A stretch of 64,000 nt of DNA. It comes from Bryopsis sp. KO-2023 (Eukaryota; Chlorophyta; Ulvophyceae; Bryopsidales; Bryopsidaceae). The notes under the pieces were generated by a model. The model did not search any database, had not been told where the DNA came from, and saw only the letters and a list, made by a program, of their open reading frames with translations. This document shows positions 47,848 to 60,583 of the stretch, one piece after another. Positions within the stretch are counted from its first letter, which is position 1. Each line of letters opens with the position of its first letter. The stretch is from contig BSYQ01000010.1 in NCBI GenBank assembly GCA_030272585.1, positions 3,720,001 to 3,784,000 of the forward strand, read 5' to 3'. The translations under genes were made by a program, and so were the position numbers.

Positions 47848-50800
47848 CTAAAAATAGAAAAAAAAATACCCTTGGGTTGGGGGGGGGGGGGGGATATTTT
47901 TTTCCTCCCCCCCCCCTCCCCCAACTTCTCTGCAAAACATCAACACCTTTAGAAAATCATCGAACAACTCCATCATTGACTCTTTAGCATCATCGACATC
48001 CATTCCATCCAATCCCGATGACCTATCACAGATCGTCTGCAGCAAATCGAAGCTATTGTCCAATGCACCCAACCCTAAATCCCCATGTCCCCCCATCAAC
48101 CCCACCATTCCAGCTTCCGGAAATATCGGTGTCCCGCTCACTCCCGTCATATCCCTCACTCGCCCCGACAACAATGCATGCTTCTCGGTCACTCCCTCTG
48201 GGTTCGATCCCTCCGGCTTCACCTGCACACAATCAGGCCAGCCCCCTTCATTCATTGCCCACCACCATAGCATCTCCGAATCAGATGCCAGAAACACATT
48301 CGAAACTGACGACGGAAGGGCAGTAGTGAAGTTCCCACACGGAGGATTAAGCTTCCCTTGGATTTCTGTTTCAAAAACGGGCTCAGTCGAGGTGATCATC
48401 AGTGAATTTTTATTTTTCCACTGACCTGTGTGACCTCGCTCCCAGGCTGTCGTGGAACTTGAAATACGTTTGTACCTGTACCGCCTAGACACCCGACCGG
48501 CACCATTACTCCATCGCCACTCACACAACCAGCCGCCAACAAACTGGACTGTCCGTTCACCCCCAATGCTCCAGCTTGAGGCATTCTCATTGCAGGGTTT
48601 GCCTTCAGAGCATCCTTAGTCATCATTGTAGTCCCCCCAGCACCGCCGACAGTGGAAGGGCAAGGTTGGGAGGATGTCTCTGTGGGGATTTGAGGGGTCA
48701 CCACTGGCAAAGCACCATGACCAGGGTTTCCTGCATCGACAAAAAGATGCACACATTGGACAATTTTCGAACGGTGGTCAAGGGAACATTTGAGGGGGTT
48801 TCGGTGGCAAAATGCAGCCAGTCACAACACCGCTGCCAGCAAATAATCATGTGTCCCAAGACAAAAGAACCAAAATGGCCAACCCCCCCAAAATACCATT
48901 TCATACCAACCACGCAAAATGTTCCGGGCACCCACTTTGATGAAGTGCCGCAGCATAGTGTGAATCTGGCTGAGCATTTGGCATTCCAGCAAGGAGAGGC
49001 TGGCTTGTGTCCGTTCCGACATGGAGCGATCGAGCATCCACTTGCCCCAACTGACCAAGCTGCGTAGCCTGCGACATAATATGAGAAACTTCAAGGTAAA
49101 AAAACTGAGCACTCAGTCGTCTGTGGTCGGTTTTCAGCAGGTTTGCTTGCCGATTAATACAAGATATTCTTCACACCACTCATAGATATCGGGATTCGAA
49201 CACGGGTCTATTAGATGATCCTAATCAAAAACTATTCAACAAAACCACAAAAAACATGCACATCTTGCTGTGAGGCTGAGGACAGACATAGTGGATGGGC
49301 AACATGGGCTTCCACCCTCGATGTCATACATTTTGAAAATAAATAATAATAATGAATGAATGAAAAAGAATAAGAATAAATAAGAAAAATAAGATAATAA
49401 TAATATTTTTATTTTCTTAAAGTGAATGCAAGTTTGAGTGTATGTGCATACGAGATGAGCAATTTTTATTTTTTTCTGGGATTACCACACCTGTTGCAAT
49501 TGTTGGACTACTTGCTGCTGTTGCTGTTGCTGATGCTGGAGGAGGGGCAGCATGGATGGAGCCAGTGCTCCCATCCCCAGCCCCAAACCGATCAATGGAT
49601 TCAAACCTGGTTGAAGCATCGAGGCCAAGTTCATCCCTACCACCAAGGGAGTAAAGTCGATCGATTTAAAAAAACTTTTTGAATTTTGATCCATGGAAAA
49701 CACACAGAAACAAGATGAAACACGCGTGTGCAGCACCGGGGTTGATCCGTTTCCTGCCTGGAATCGGAAATTTAAAGAGAGCAGCGCATACCCATCGGCA
49801 TTTGCAACTGAATGTTGCTGGGATCGATGGAAGGCACCATGACTGGCATGGGGGAAGCTAAGTTGACCATCGGCATGTTGGGGGGGGCGAGAGGAGGATG
49901 AGTGGCTGGGGCGGCGGCTGAAGGCTGGGGCGGAACCGCTGAAACTGGAACGGTGCTGAGCCTCGCTGCTGAGCTGTCACTGGGGGTGTGTTTTGATCGA
50001 TGAATTTTTTGCTGAGGCATGCCGTCCATCCTCTTCAAGTACAACCGATATTTCTGGGAAAAAAAAGAGTAGAAAAATACTCACTAAATGGGATGTTTCG
50101 GATGATATTTGTAGAGTAGGCAGAATTGGACGAGGTAGAAGGATTCGTTGGTTCTCTAGGAAGAAAGTTTCTGTAATGGGTCGTGAATTTTTGATAAAAA
50201 AACTCGGATTTCTGAAGCATGGGCATACCTGCAAGTGACTTGCCACGTTTTCCCTGGTTAGTCCAGAGACGTTCATTATTTCCAGGATTTTCTTGGGAAC
50301 AGCCTCTGTGTCAAGCAGCAAAAAAAAGGAACCCCCATGTCATTTTAAGACGAGGAAAACCAAAAAACACACATTTAATTGCACAAAACTTTCTCGTTGC
50401 AACGCTCCTCCTATGTGCGAAGGGCAATGATATCAGACGAGTAGAAACTTTGTTGAAATTGCGGCGGTTTTTTTTGGGGGGATACTCCATCAGCGAAACA
50501 AGACGTATTTGGTGAAAAAATGCCGAAAAAATGAAAGGAACACTCACTGTCGATTCCCAGCTTCCCAACAGCATTCACAAATTGTTCGTGCATCTCCACA
50601 GACCAGGTGACTCTCGGCTTCTTCGGCACACCATCTTCCACTTTCTGCCAAAAAAAATACGAAACGATGGAAAATGCAAAAATCAGCAACATTCCCAAAT
50701 AAACGCCCACACCCACATTCTTCCCCCAGAAAAGCGCACATTGAAATACAGTAGAAGTCGCTTTGTTAACCACATTCGGGCCACGCGTTTTCGGGCTAAT

Positions 50801-53047
50801 TAAGCGATTGGTTAACAATGCGATGTCCGACATTTCCCCTCTCCCAGACGCGCACGCATTCGAATCAAACTCTAAAGAACTCGTTCATAGTGGTCTGGCG
50901 GTTGAAACGCCGTCAAAGGAACTCCATGATCCCGTCTTGGGTCGTTCTCGGTGACGGAAAGGTCTTGTCGAGCACGAGTCGCAGGTTATGACGTCCAGAA
51001 ACAGATACAGAAGCTCGACAGTTACATATTCATATTGCAGTGCGTTCATTTTCTCAGCCGTTTCATATTCTCTATGCATTCAGTTCATTTTGTTCGACTG
51101 TTTTCGAATTCCCTTTGCACTGCGCGTTCTTCGTTCGACCATTCGCGTATGAAATTCGCGAGTGGCGTGGTTAATTAGCCGACGGCCGGGCTGATTAAAC
51201 GATGGTTCCCACCCCCTGAAAATTCCGTTCCTGGCGATTTGGGCTAAGAAAGCGGCGGGGTTAATTATCCGATGGTTATTAAAGCGACTTCTACTGTACC
51301 AACCAATCCCTATGAAGCTGCGATGTTCTCCGACCCCACATCATTACATAGAAACTACAGATGTGTGCAACTGACACCAGCAATTCATCTATTCCTCACA
51401 GATATGACGATATCAAACCTAAAACTGCCCAGCTCCTTACCCCTTTTCCTTCTCCAGCGTCTTTCCTCTTTTTTGCTCCTCGATCCTTACCATCCCCATC
51501 CACATTTCCCTGCTTCTCCCTCCCATCGTCTTTTACCTGCCACCAGGAATAAAAAACAAAAAGAAAATCACCATCATTTGCCGTGAACCCCCCCCCCCCC
51601 AAAAAAAATGCCCAACCAAAAAGGAAGTCAGACTTGGGGTCGCATCTTAGGGCATCAACGGGGGGTGATAATCCAAACATGGTCGATTTTCATTTCCCCT
51701 TGAAATCTCCTCCTCGTGAGCCAAGTTCCTGAACCCCCCCCCCCCCTCTTTGGATTTCCCCAACCAAGATATTGACACGTTCTTCCAGTACCACTCTCTG
51801 GCACCCCTCGATAATATTTCCACCAGTTGGATCGTTCTATTATTTGGCACCCGAGGTCAAGATTTGCCGGAAACGGATGAGTAGAATTACCATGTCTTTT
51901 TTCCTGCGAACCACATGCTGCCAAATGTTCCGCAACTCCTCCGCCCTCACAGGTTTTATCAGAAAATCAACAGCACCGTGCGTGATCCCTCTGAAAACCA
52001 CATCTGTCGTGGCGCTGGTAGACATCACTGGCACCAAAAAAAAAAAAAAAATTTCAGCATATTTGTATACATATATGTATATACTCCGTGGGGCTAAATC
52101 TCCTCGTGGTGGACGGCTTTCCTTGGGCAATTTTGCTTAATATAAATCAAACATTCATTCAAAAACTCCGCAACGCTGAGTTGCTGGCTGAGATGACTCT
52201 TGTTGAAAGTTTTAAGAAAGATGTATGGATCACCAGGGCCCGCATCTCATTTGCACATCGACACTTTCAGCCTCAGTTTTTTCAACAGACTTGAAAAGAA
52301 AGAAAAAAAATAATCCAAATTTTGATTCCCCTAGGAAAAACGCTAAAAAAAGCCCTGAAAACTTTTGGGAAATCGTTTGTTCATTAGGCCTGTTTCTGCT
52401 CACTTATGACTGGCAGATTCAGCTCCAGGCCTATCGTTTGCAGAAGCTTGAATCCATCCACGTCTGTACGTTCAACAACATATCCGTATCAAAACCCACC
52501 CCCGTCGACAGAAACCACCAACTCGCTTTTTTTCGCTTTACTCATGGGAAAAAGTACACGCGTCCGAGTGCGTCACCCACGCAAAAAATAAAAAGTGTAA
52601 AGCGCAAGAGATTTCTCCCAGTGGGTCCAGCGCCCAAGGGGCAAGGATGGCAACCGTGGGGTTGCCTTCCGGTTACCTGGCATGAATACGTCCGATAGCA
52701 CGAGGTCGAAGTCGCTCTTTCTTTTTCGAAGGGTGTCCAGGGCGACCGTCGAACTCGTGCAGCAAGTTGCTGCGCGCAGTAAGCCCCACATCTCAGCGTG
52801 AAAAAAAAGATGTAAAGGTCCTCCTTGTTCGAACAGAACGAAAAACTCCGACAGGGCAGTGTCCATTGGACGAAAGTCAGCCATCTCCACAACCGAAAAT
52901 GTTTTTTTCGCACCATTTGGAAGTTCAACAGGGGAGAAACGTACCGACAAAGCCACAGGATTTCAGAAGCTGCCCGACGACCTTCAAGGACAAGGAATCA
53001 TCGTCCACCACCATGACACGTAGTCCGCTGGTAAGATAGTTCCACAT
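47848..53047 (-). CDS. Type-B response regulator (receiver + GARP/Myb), 11 exons
   Basis: Two-component output regulator of the plant ARR-B type: a His-Asp phosphorelay receiver joined to a GARP/Myb-like DNA-binding domain, acting in the nucleus (cytokinin-type signalling in land plants). Exons 53047-52945, 52769-52677, 52463-52404, 52027-51891, 50644-50548, 50305-50229, 50053-49792, 49636-49491, 49068-48936, 48730-about 48422, 48365-47848; about 644 residues. Receiver (about 9-125): acidic pocket VVDDD at 15-17, phospho-acceptor Asp61 in LSDVFMP, a Thr/Ser in MMSTSATTD, and Lys110 in FLIKPVR. GARP (about 139-198): [54 protein letters not shown]. The C-terminal half is Pro/Met/Gln-rich with a polyQ run, as expected of an activation region. 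Start chosen to leave the usual short lead before the receiver, although the frame stays open upstream to 53434. The exon 10 donor and the extreme C terminus are uncertain. Confidence 0.88.
50749..51296. mobile_element. 548-bp TIR element (MITE), Tc1/mariner-pogo-like, TA target
   Basis: Inside the intron between exons 4 and 5 of the response regulator. It begins CAGTAGAAGTCGCTTT and ends with the exact reverse complement of those 16 bases; similarity goes on imperfectly (AACCA). A TA dinucleotide lies directly outside each end (50747-50748 and 51297-51298), as expected for Tc1/mariner/pogo target-site duplication. The inside has no transposase frame, so it is non-autonomous. Subterminal repeats of a GGCTAATTAA/GGTTAATTA type occur near both ends. 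Composition is GC- and CpG-richer than the surrounding intron, consistent with insertion. Confidence 0.85.
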
Positions 53048-53865
53048 CTCACCATCGGTTCCGTGCGGGAACCCCAGCTTGCGTGCTTCTCTGGGTTTTC
53101 GCGTCACGATGGGGTTCGAAGCTGGACTCCCTCTTTCCGGTTTTGGCCCCACGCTCGGCGATTCCCGAATTTCGCCACGTGAAGTCTCCCTCACTGTTGT
53201 CCACCTCTGGATGAAAAGAATAGATTCCAAACGAAAAGACAGAACACGCGCGAAGACTGCGATGGCTCTCGACCAGAATACGTGCTCGACTCCACTGCTT
53301 CTTGAGTCCGTTTCTGGACAGACGTGGGCGCGTGCCGCTGGCTCGCCACGATAAGGATTTCGAGAGAAAAACGCGAAGCTTTTTGACCACGTCACACCTT
53401 TTGGAGAGGGGGTTGCCGGCATGCACGTGGGCAACGAAGATTCTGCGGCACGTCTTTTTCTTTTTGTTGGGTGCCATTTTTTCTCAAATCAAATCATGAT
53501 TACGTACACACGGTGGTAGAGCTTGCCGTACGTGGTAGGACCCTCTCAGTCCAATACCTCACACTTTTTCCAATTTTTTCCTTTTGAGAATCTCACTCTG
53601 TTTCCATCCCTGTCGGTCATTATCGCGCCCATTCCTCCACCACCACCACAAAGAAGAATTTTCTCGTTTGAGAGTGCCCTTGATCGCCTCTGTTGGTCTT
53701 TCGAGAGCGGTGAACTTGCACAGCGGAAAGCGATTTCCGCGAGTCCACCACCCGGCGCTGAAACGTGTGCGCTTTCTCTCACGAAAGAGGCTCCCCGGCA
53801 TCGAAAAACCGCGTGGCGAAGGAACGGTTGAAGTACACCTCGTCTCTGTCGATCAACGGAGTCAA
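53048..53865. promoter_or_regulatory. Divergent 5' region (response regulator / PDIL5-4)
   Basis: 818 bp, GC- and CpG-rich, with overlapping chance open frames on both strands. It probably contains both promoters and 5' UTRs. No specific site recognised. Confidence 0.45.
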
Positions 53866-56800
53866 ATGAGAGTTCTATCGCGATTGAAGTCCGTGGACTT
53901 TTACAAAAAGTTGCCGAGGTGAGTCTCCCGTCTCGCCCCTCTTCTCTTCTCTCCGAAGAATGTGTTTGGTCGTTTCGGTGGGGGTGGTTGGAAAGTAGCC
54001 CATGGCTTTCATTTGAAAAATGGCTGTTATTTTGCCGACAGTGATTTGAGCGAGGCGACCTTGACGGGAGCATGGATCTCGATCTTGGCAGCGGTGATGA
54101 TTGCGTCGTTGCTCGGACTGGTGGGTTGGACTGGTTCACCTGAAATGCCAGTTGTTGGTTGGGTCCTGTTCTGAAGCGGTATCGGAGGGGGGGGGGGGGG
54201 GGTTAGCTACTTTTCCAATTCCTTCTGAACCGAGCGAAGAGTTGGTGGTTGGTGTATTGTGTGGACGCAGCGTCGCGCTGATTAAAACAAATAAATTTAT
54301 TCGAGGAAAATAAAAACTGGTTTTCTACCAGTGTGATTCCACCGTTCAACTTTCCCCGGTTCTGGAATCGAAAATTACCCCACTGTTTTCCACTTAGTCG
54401 ATGGAAGGAAATCTGCTGCTGTGTTGGTTTTGCAGCAGTCTATTTTCTAAAAGTCATTATCATCAGTACTATATTTTTTATTTTTTTTGCAGCGTTGCTC
54501 TCAATTTCTTTTTTTTTCCCTCCACAGGAACTATTTGACTTTATGTCAGTGAAAACCCACACAGAAATGGTTGTTGACAGAAGCAGGCAGGGGGAATTAT
54601 TGAGGATCAATTTCAACATCAGGTGCATTAGCAGTTCAATTAAAGAATTCCAAAGGTTTTGCTAAAACTGAACCAAATCCCTTTTTGCTATGGACACCTG
54701 CACCCACTTTGTCGAACAGCTAATGTTTCTGCAATATATACATATATATATATACATAAATTATATTGTATATATATTATGCTCTTTAACAAGAGCAAGA
54801 ATGTGATGGTCGATATTTCGGCGACCAGAATGTACAGATATTCAATAATAAAAAGAAAAGATATGCAGAAAGAAAACTGTGACTGTTACTATTTTTTACC
54901 TCCCTCCCCACCACCCTGGTGAGATGAGGTGTGGAACTTTATATCCTGAAAAAAAATTTGGAAACTCGAAAAACAACTCTGGCCAATACACAGCTTGAAA
55001 TGTATATTTTTTCAGGGCACAAAAAAAAGAGCTTGCTCTTTCAGGGGGTGAGTGTGAGTTTTATTTTTTTTCCCTTTTTGTTTATTTTGCAGCTTCCCAG
55101 CCCTGTCCTGTGAATTTGCTTCTCTGGATGTCAGCGATGCGCTCGGCACAGTGAGTGGTAGAACCTACACCATTCTGTGGATTCTGTGTGGATTTTTTAT
55201 TTTTTTTTATATTTATATTTTTTTTATGGGGGGGGGAATTCCGTGAAAATATTCTACAATCTATTCTACAAGGGTTTTTTTACATATCTACCTGGAACAG
55301 TGGAGCAATGCTGCCCATGAATAGTTCCAGGTCGAATTCTACTGATGGGATGTATTTTGTGTTTTTATTTGTGTATTTGTTTTCATTGATGCATTCTGTG
55401 AAAACACTGGGTATTGAAAAATGTGAAGAAGAAGTAGAAAATAAAGTAAATGTTTTGTTTGCATTTTCCTTTGTTTTTGGCTTTTCCCAGAAACGATTGA
55501 ATTTGACGAAAACAGTGAGGAAAACCCCAATCGACCCGAATATGATAGTCATGGGTCGAAGTGGAGAGGACAAGGAAATTCCAGAGCCCAAGTATGATGA
55601 TGATGTGGTAAGGAAAAATCAAATTGAGGTTTTCTTGAAGTCAAATTATTCAAAATGAGAGAAAATCTTGAAAAGAGGAAGCGCATTGATGAAATAAAGT
55701 TTTTGTATATATACATGTATTTTTCTTTTTTTCACACTTTTTTTTTTTGGGGGGGGGGGGAAATAGCATTTTGAGTTGCAACTTTCAACTTCTGGCCAAA
55801 ATATATATACATATATATAATAAAAGAATAGAGGATCCATACCTTAATGGTGTTGAATCGAATACAGCTGGGTTCTTTGAATTTGTTGTGTGATTTTTTT
55901 AAAAGCGTGATCTGCTGACATATATTTTTTTTTTAATATTTTGATTTTAGTTTTTATGTTTGTTTTCATGGGGACTGATTTAACCTCCACTTATGATTTT
56001 GATTTTTGTGTTGATTTTTCAAGTCGAATTTCAACGACGTGGATGTGACTCAACCATTGAAGGCTGCAACCTTTGATATGACAGTCAGACACTACCCAAT
56101 AGGTAATAAAATAATTCTGTATCTTTCTTCATATCTCTTGATTGTTTTAGGGGAATTCTTAGAGATACTTTTCATTTTATTTTTTTGGGGGGGGATGCAA
56201 TTCACGGTGCGCCAAAAAAAAAATTGAACATCAATCAAGTTTTAGACCTAGCAAAAAAATTTTGACATTTACTTGGTTGTCCCTCCAGCGTAGTAAAACT
56301 TGATAAAAAACTTGGTTAGGAATAAAACTGAGATTTTGACAGCTATGATCACTGGGAAAGGGCTGTGTTGATGTCGCATGTCATGCAACACATTATTTCA
56401 CCGGTGACGAATACCTCCACAGAGTTCCATCGATTTTATCTCTGTGGGTGGTTTTTTTCATTGAAAAAAATGGGTATATGTTAGGCTGTGGGGTCATCAA
56501 TTTCCAAAAGTTATGTTTTTGCAGTGATTGTCAATTTCTATGCTCCATGGTGTCCTTGGTGTCAACGGTTGGAACCTGCTTGGGAAGCTGCCACCAAAGA
56601 AATCCATGACAAATATCCAGAAAGCGACAGGAGGATACGCTTGGCCAAGGCACGGTTCCTCACTGGGCTATTTTTGTTGTGCAAGCGGACTCTTTCCTGT
56701 TTTTTATGTATTTTTTGTCTTTTTTTGTCTTTTTTTTTTTCGGTGTCCCAAACACGAAACCATGCATCAATCTGTTGCTGGTTTTGAGTTGTTTTGATCA

Positions 56801-58693
56801 TATGTTTTCTACGATTTGTTTTTAATTTTTTTTTACCCCCCTTTCGTTGCTGTGGGAGAGAAATGCTAATTTCTGTTTCCAATAGTTTCTACAGCGAAGA
56901 ATTGAGCAATAAGAAAGCAACAACTTCTTTTCACCAAAAATGCGTCTTATCAGTGTTTCTTACAATGTCCCTTTCCACAGAAACAAAAGAAAAACATGAC
57001 AAAAACATTCCTACACATTTTGATTTTCCAATTTTTCTCATGTTATGAGAAATATATATATACATTTATATATTTATATATTTATTTTTATTTTTTTGTG
57101 GGATGCCTCAGGTTGACTGTACCATTGAGCAAGCTTTGTGTCGAGTGCACGCTGTGGCGGGTTTCCCGTCGATCAGGATTTATCGGAGCGGACATGATGA
57201 TATTTACGTCCAGGGCATGCACGAACACGAAGCATACGTGGGGGATAGAACCAAGGGAGCGCTGGTGTCTTTCGCAGAAAGCCTCGTTCCATCGGCTGGA
57301 AATCCACATGCACACCATCCCCAGACCGAAAAGCGGGCCAAGAGCAGCGGATGTAACATGGCCGGTGAGCGTGCATGGAAACACGATTACAAAGAGCCAA
57401 ATTTCGAACAGGAAGCATGTGTGGATCGTGAAATGGGATTTTTATGTTTGTGTGTCAAAATGTATTTTGTATTTATATTAGCCCAGCAAAACAACACTTG
57501 CATATATTCATGTTGCTTTCTTTTGTCGAGGGGGTGGGAGGGGGATTTCCCCCTCCCCCCCCTAATTATCACTCTTTCATTTTCATGAGCTGTTCTCAGT
57601 CGCGATTGCAAAATGAAAAAGAAAAAAAGAGTGATCATATGAGCTGTCACTCTTTTTTTCCCTCTCTCTTTTTTTTTAATCCTGATTGAGGAAAGCGAGT
57701 AAAGAAAGTGTGTTTTGTGTGACGTACGATCCAGGGTTTGTTCTTGTGAAAAAGGTTCCAGGGACTTTGCACTTTTTGGCAAAATCTAATGGGCACTCTT
57801 TCGATCATGCATGGATGAACATGACTCATGCAGTTCACCACTTCTACTTCGGAACGAGGCCCTCCCCTTATCGATACAAATTCTTGAAAAAAATGCATCC
57901 CTTGGGACTGTCGAAAGATTGGGCTGACAAATTGACCGGCGATCAATTTATCTCGCACAATCCTCAATCCACCCACGAGCATTTTACCCAGGTGTGTGGA
58001 GGTTAAAACTTGGCAGGAAAATATCCCCAATATAGTTCTATTATATATAAAAATAATATAATATATTTTCCACCTTGATTATGCAGAAAATTATATACTT
58101 ATTGATAACCTGATCCTAAACTTTGGTGATTTTGGGGGATTGGAGAATTCAGTTCTTTATGTACATATCTACACGTGGAACAGAATGCAACAGGGGGGGG
58201 AGGGTATAATTTTTTAAATCCTGACTCTTGAGTGTTAGGTAGTTTGCAATTCTTCCTGTGCACCTGTGTTGCTTTTTTTTCTCCAGTCGCTTGTTTTGTA
58301 ATCAGCATGGAATTTTATATCATAAGCTTTTTTTCCGACATGCCTGGGTTAAATTCAAATTCAACCTTCAATCTTGTTGTGGCGTTTTTTCCCCCACAGG
58401 TGGTTTTGACTTCTGTGGAGGCCGGTGCTGGTCATGCCTTGAACTATGATGCGTACGAGTACACCGTTCACAGTCACACGTACAGCAGCGACAGCATCCC
58501 CGCTGCAAAATTCACTTATCAGCTTTCCCCTATTCAATTGGTGGTCAGGGAGACCCCTCGAGAGCTGTACAAGTTTGTCACATCCCTATGTGCGATCGTT
58601 GGAGGTGTTTTCACCGTGGCAGGAATTTTCGATTCGATCGTATATCAAGGGGTGAAATTTGCCAAAAAGATAGAATTGGGAAAACAAAATTAA
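53866..58693 (+). CDS. PDIL5-4: PDIL5-4-like protein disulfide isomerase with ERV domain, 10 exons
   Basis: Plant/algal PDI-C: a secretory-pathway membrane protein combining an Erv41/Erv46 (ERGIC) domain with an inserted thioredoxin domain. Exons 53866-53918, 54042-54120, 54528-54622, 55093-55150, 55491-55607, 56024-56102, 56525-56649, 57112-57364, 57735-57991, 58400-58693; 469 residues. Short cytosolic start with SVDFYKKLP, TM1 about 27-44, lumenal ERV block FDFMSVKTHTEMVVD and INFNISFPALSCEFASLDVSD, thioredoxin domain with VNFYAPWCPWC (Cys170 and Cys173) and VAGFPSIRIYR, second ERV block ending HTYSSDSIPAAKFTYQLSPI, TM2 about 431-455, short cytosolic tail. The active site is a complete CPWC pair. 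The intron after exon 7 appears to use a GC donor (AAG|GCACGG). Family assignment is very strong. Confidence 0.93.
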
Positions 58694-60583
58694 AATCCCG
58701 AGGGGGGGGGCATCAGAAGAAAGTTGGGGGTTAGAGTTTGGGGGGTGGGGGGGGGGGTTCTAAAGATATTGCTTCCCAATGTTATTGGTTTGCGCTGGTC
58801 AATGGTGGTTTTTTCTCTCTTTCTTTCTTTTTCAAATCTTGTTTCGGAGAACTTTGGCTTTTATTGGGTTCGTTTTTTTTCGGATTTCTGCTCTGACGAG
58901 AAACAAAAACTTCTCATGGCAAACGAAATGTTTTTTTTTTTTCCTTTTTCTTTTCGCACATATTTGAAAAAACAAAAAAAGTGGAAAGAAAGAGAGCGTC
59001 GCGTAAGAAGACTGGGAAAGAAAATGAAGCTGAAGAAATGGAGCTGATGGAGTATGGCAGTGGTTGACACAGGGGTGGAGGGGGGAAAAGGAGATGAGAA
59101 TACCCAGACGTGCAAGGTTATATATAAACATCTAGCTTTCGGTTGATAGGAGATTGAAAATGGTGGGTGGGTGGGTGAGTTTTGCTGTCAGGTTGATTTT
59201 TGTTCTATTTCTTGCCTTCCCTTTCCCTGTCAGACTGCAGCTTGGATGTTTAGTTGCGGGGGGGGAGCTATTCAAAGTTTCTTTTCTTCTATTCTTCAAG
59301 TTTCTTTCCTCCCTCCCAAAGCAAAAAGTGTGGGTTACACAAAGATTGAAAACAATAGAACTGAAGGGGGGTTCCTCGAAGCGACTGCAGGGTCTCTTGT
59401 TTGGAAAGGAGCATTTCGTGGAGTTGTGATGCTGAAATTGAAAAAAAAAAGAAAAACAAAAACAGGAAAGGAATGTATAAATAATATGCATGAATGAGAT
59501 TTGGCCGCTGAGGGAACTGTGACCGCACCGACTCCTTTCTCTTGCTTTTTTTTTTTCCTTGGGTGTCTGTGCCTCTCTTCTTTTTCCATTGCTTCCTTTG
59601 GTACTGTTCAAAAACAGTTGTGACTGGTACAATAACTGTGTTCTACTCATTGTGGTGGGGGGTGGGGGTGGAATTTATGTTGTAATCAATGGTGCGAAAA
59701 GCAAAACAGATATGAGTTGGAGATTTCCATCGAATGAAAAACACAGATACTTTTTTGATTTTCTTACATTTCCTGTCAAATTCAATTTGGAAATGCTGCG
59801 AAATATTTTGGCAAAACCCGATGTTTTGCATTGGGTTTCCTGGTTAGAGGAGTTTGGAATGGTAATCCTGAATTACAAAACACACACTTCGCAGTATCTC
59901 TAACATTTGGAAACCCTTGAACTGAATCGAAACACAGGAATCCGTCCCAACTACTGTAAACTACTTAAACTGCCAGAACATACCATTCATCATTCAAGCC
60001 ACAAACAATGGACAGGAAGCCTGGAAATTAAAACACTTTAAGGAAGTATGAAATGAACCCATATCACCTGAAGCACAACGAAACAAACACCATAAATATG
60101 ACAGAGAAAGGCCAACAGCAAAAAGAAAAAGGGCAACCAAAGAAAGAGGGACTTCTTTCTGTTGGTGATAATACATGTATATGTATACAGGGGGATGCAT
60201 GTCATGGTTGGAAGCATAAAGGCAAATTCCTTGTTCAAATCAAGAAGGTATCCTAAACATGTTCAGGACTCAAAGATGCTTATTTTGCCGCAGCGATGCC
60301 ACCAACTGAGAGACATCTTTACACTTGAATTCTGGACAAATCTTGAGTCCCCAAAGATCTTTTTGTCGCCTTTCTCCATGATCACAATTATTGAACAAAA
60401 AGAATAAATTTACAAAAGATGATCTCGAACCCCATACACAACATATATATTCCCCTCCACATTCAACCTGCATAACGAATCAACACAACTGTCACATCCA
60501 CCAACATCCTACTGTATTTGCATTGTCACTTCAATATAGAATCCTCATAAACATCTAAAAATCCGTGGTACTGCAACATTAGT
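58694..60583. other. Intergenic, no gene seen
   Basis: Downstream of PDIL5-4. G- and T-runs to about 59700, then balanced AT-rich sequence. Open frames are short and low in complexity. Confidence 0.6.

Noticed and set aside
47555..47935. Minus-strand frame with G, P and F strings downstream of the response regulator
   Set aside because: It translates G/C and T homopolymers; kept out of the gene model except for the simple run to the stop at 47848.
49165..49210. Second GTGTTCGAATCCC box, with an A-rich tail near 49330-49420
   Set aside because: The tail lies on the wrong side for a SINE in box-B orientation, and no stem pairs; treated as chance or as decayed sequence.
53049..54139. Several long frames (142-197 codons) on the minus strand upstream of the response regulator and PDIL5-4 starts
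   Set aside because: Three frames are open at once in a CpG-rich divergent promoter, a composition effect. Only the frame with VVDDD is real, and only from about 53047 down.
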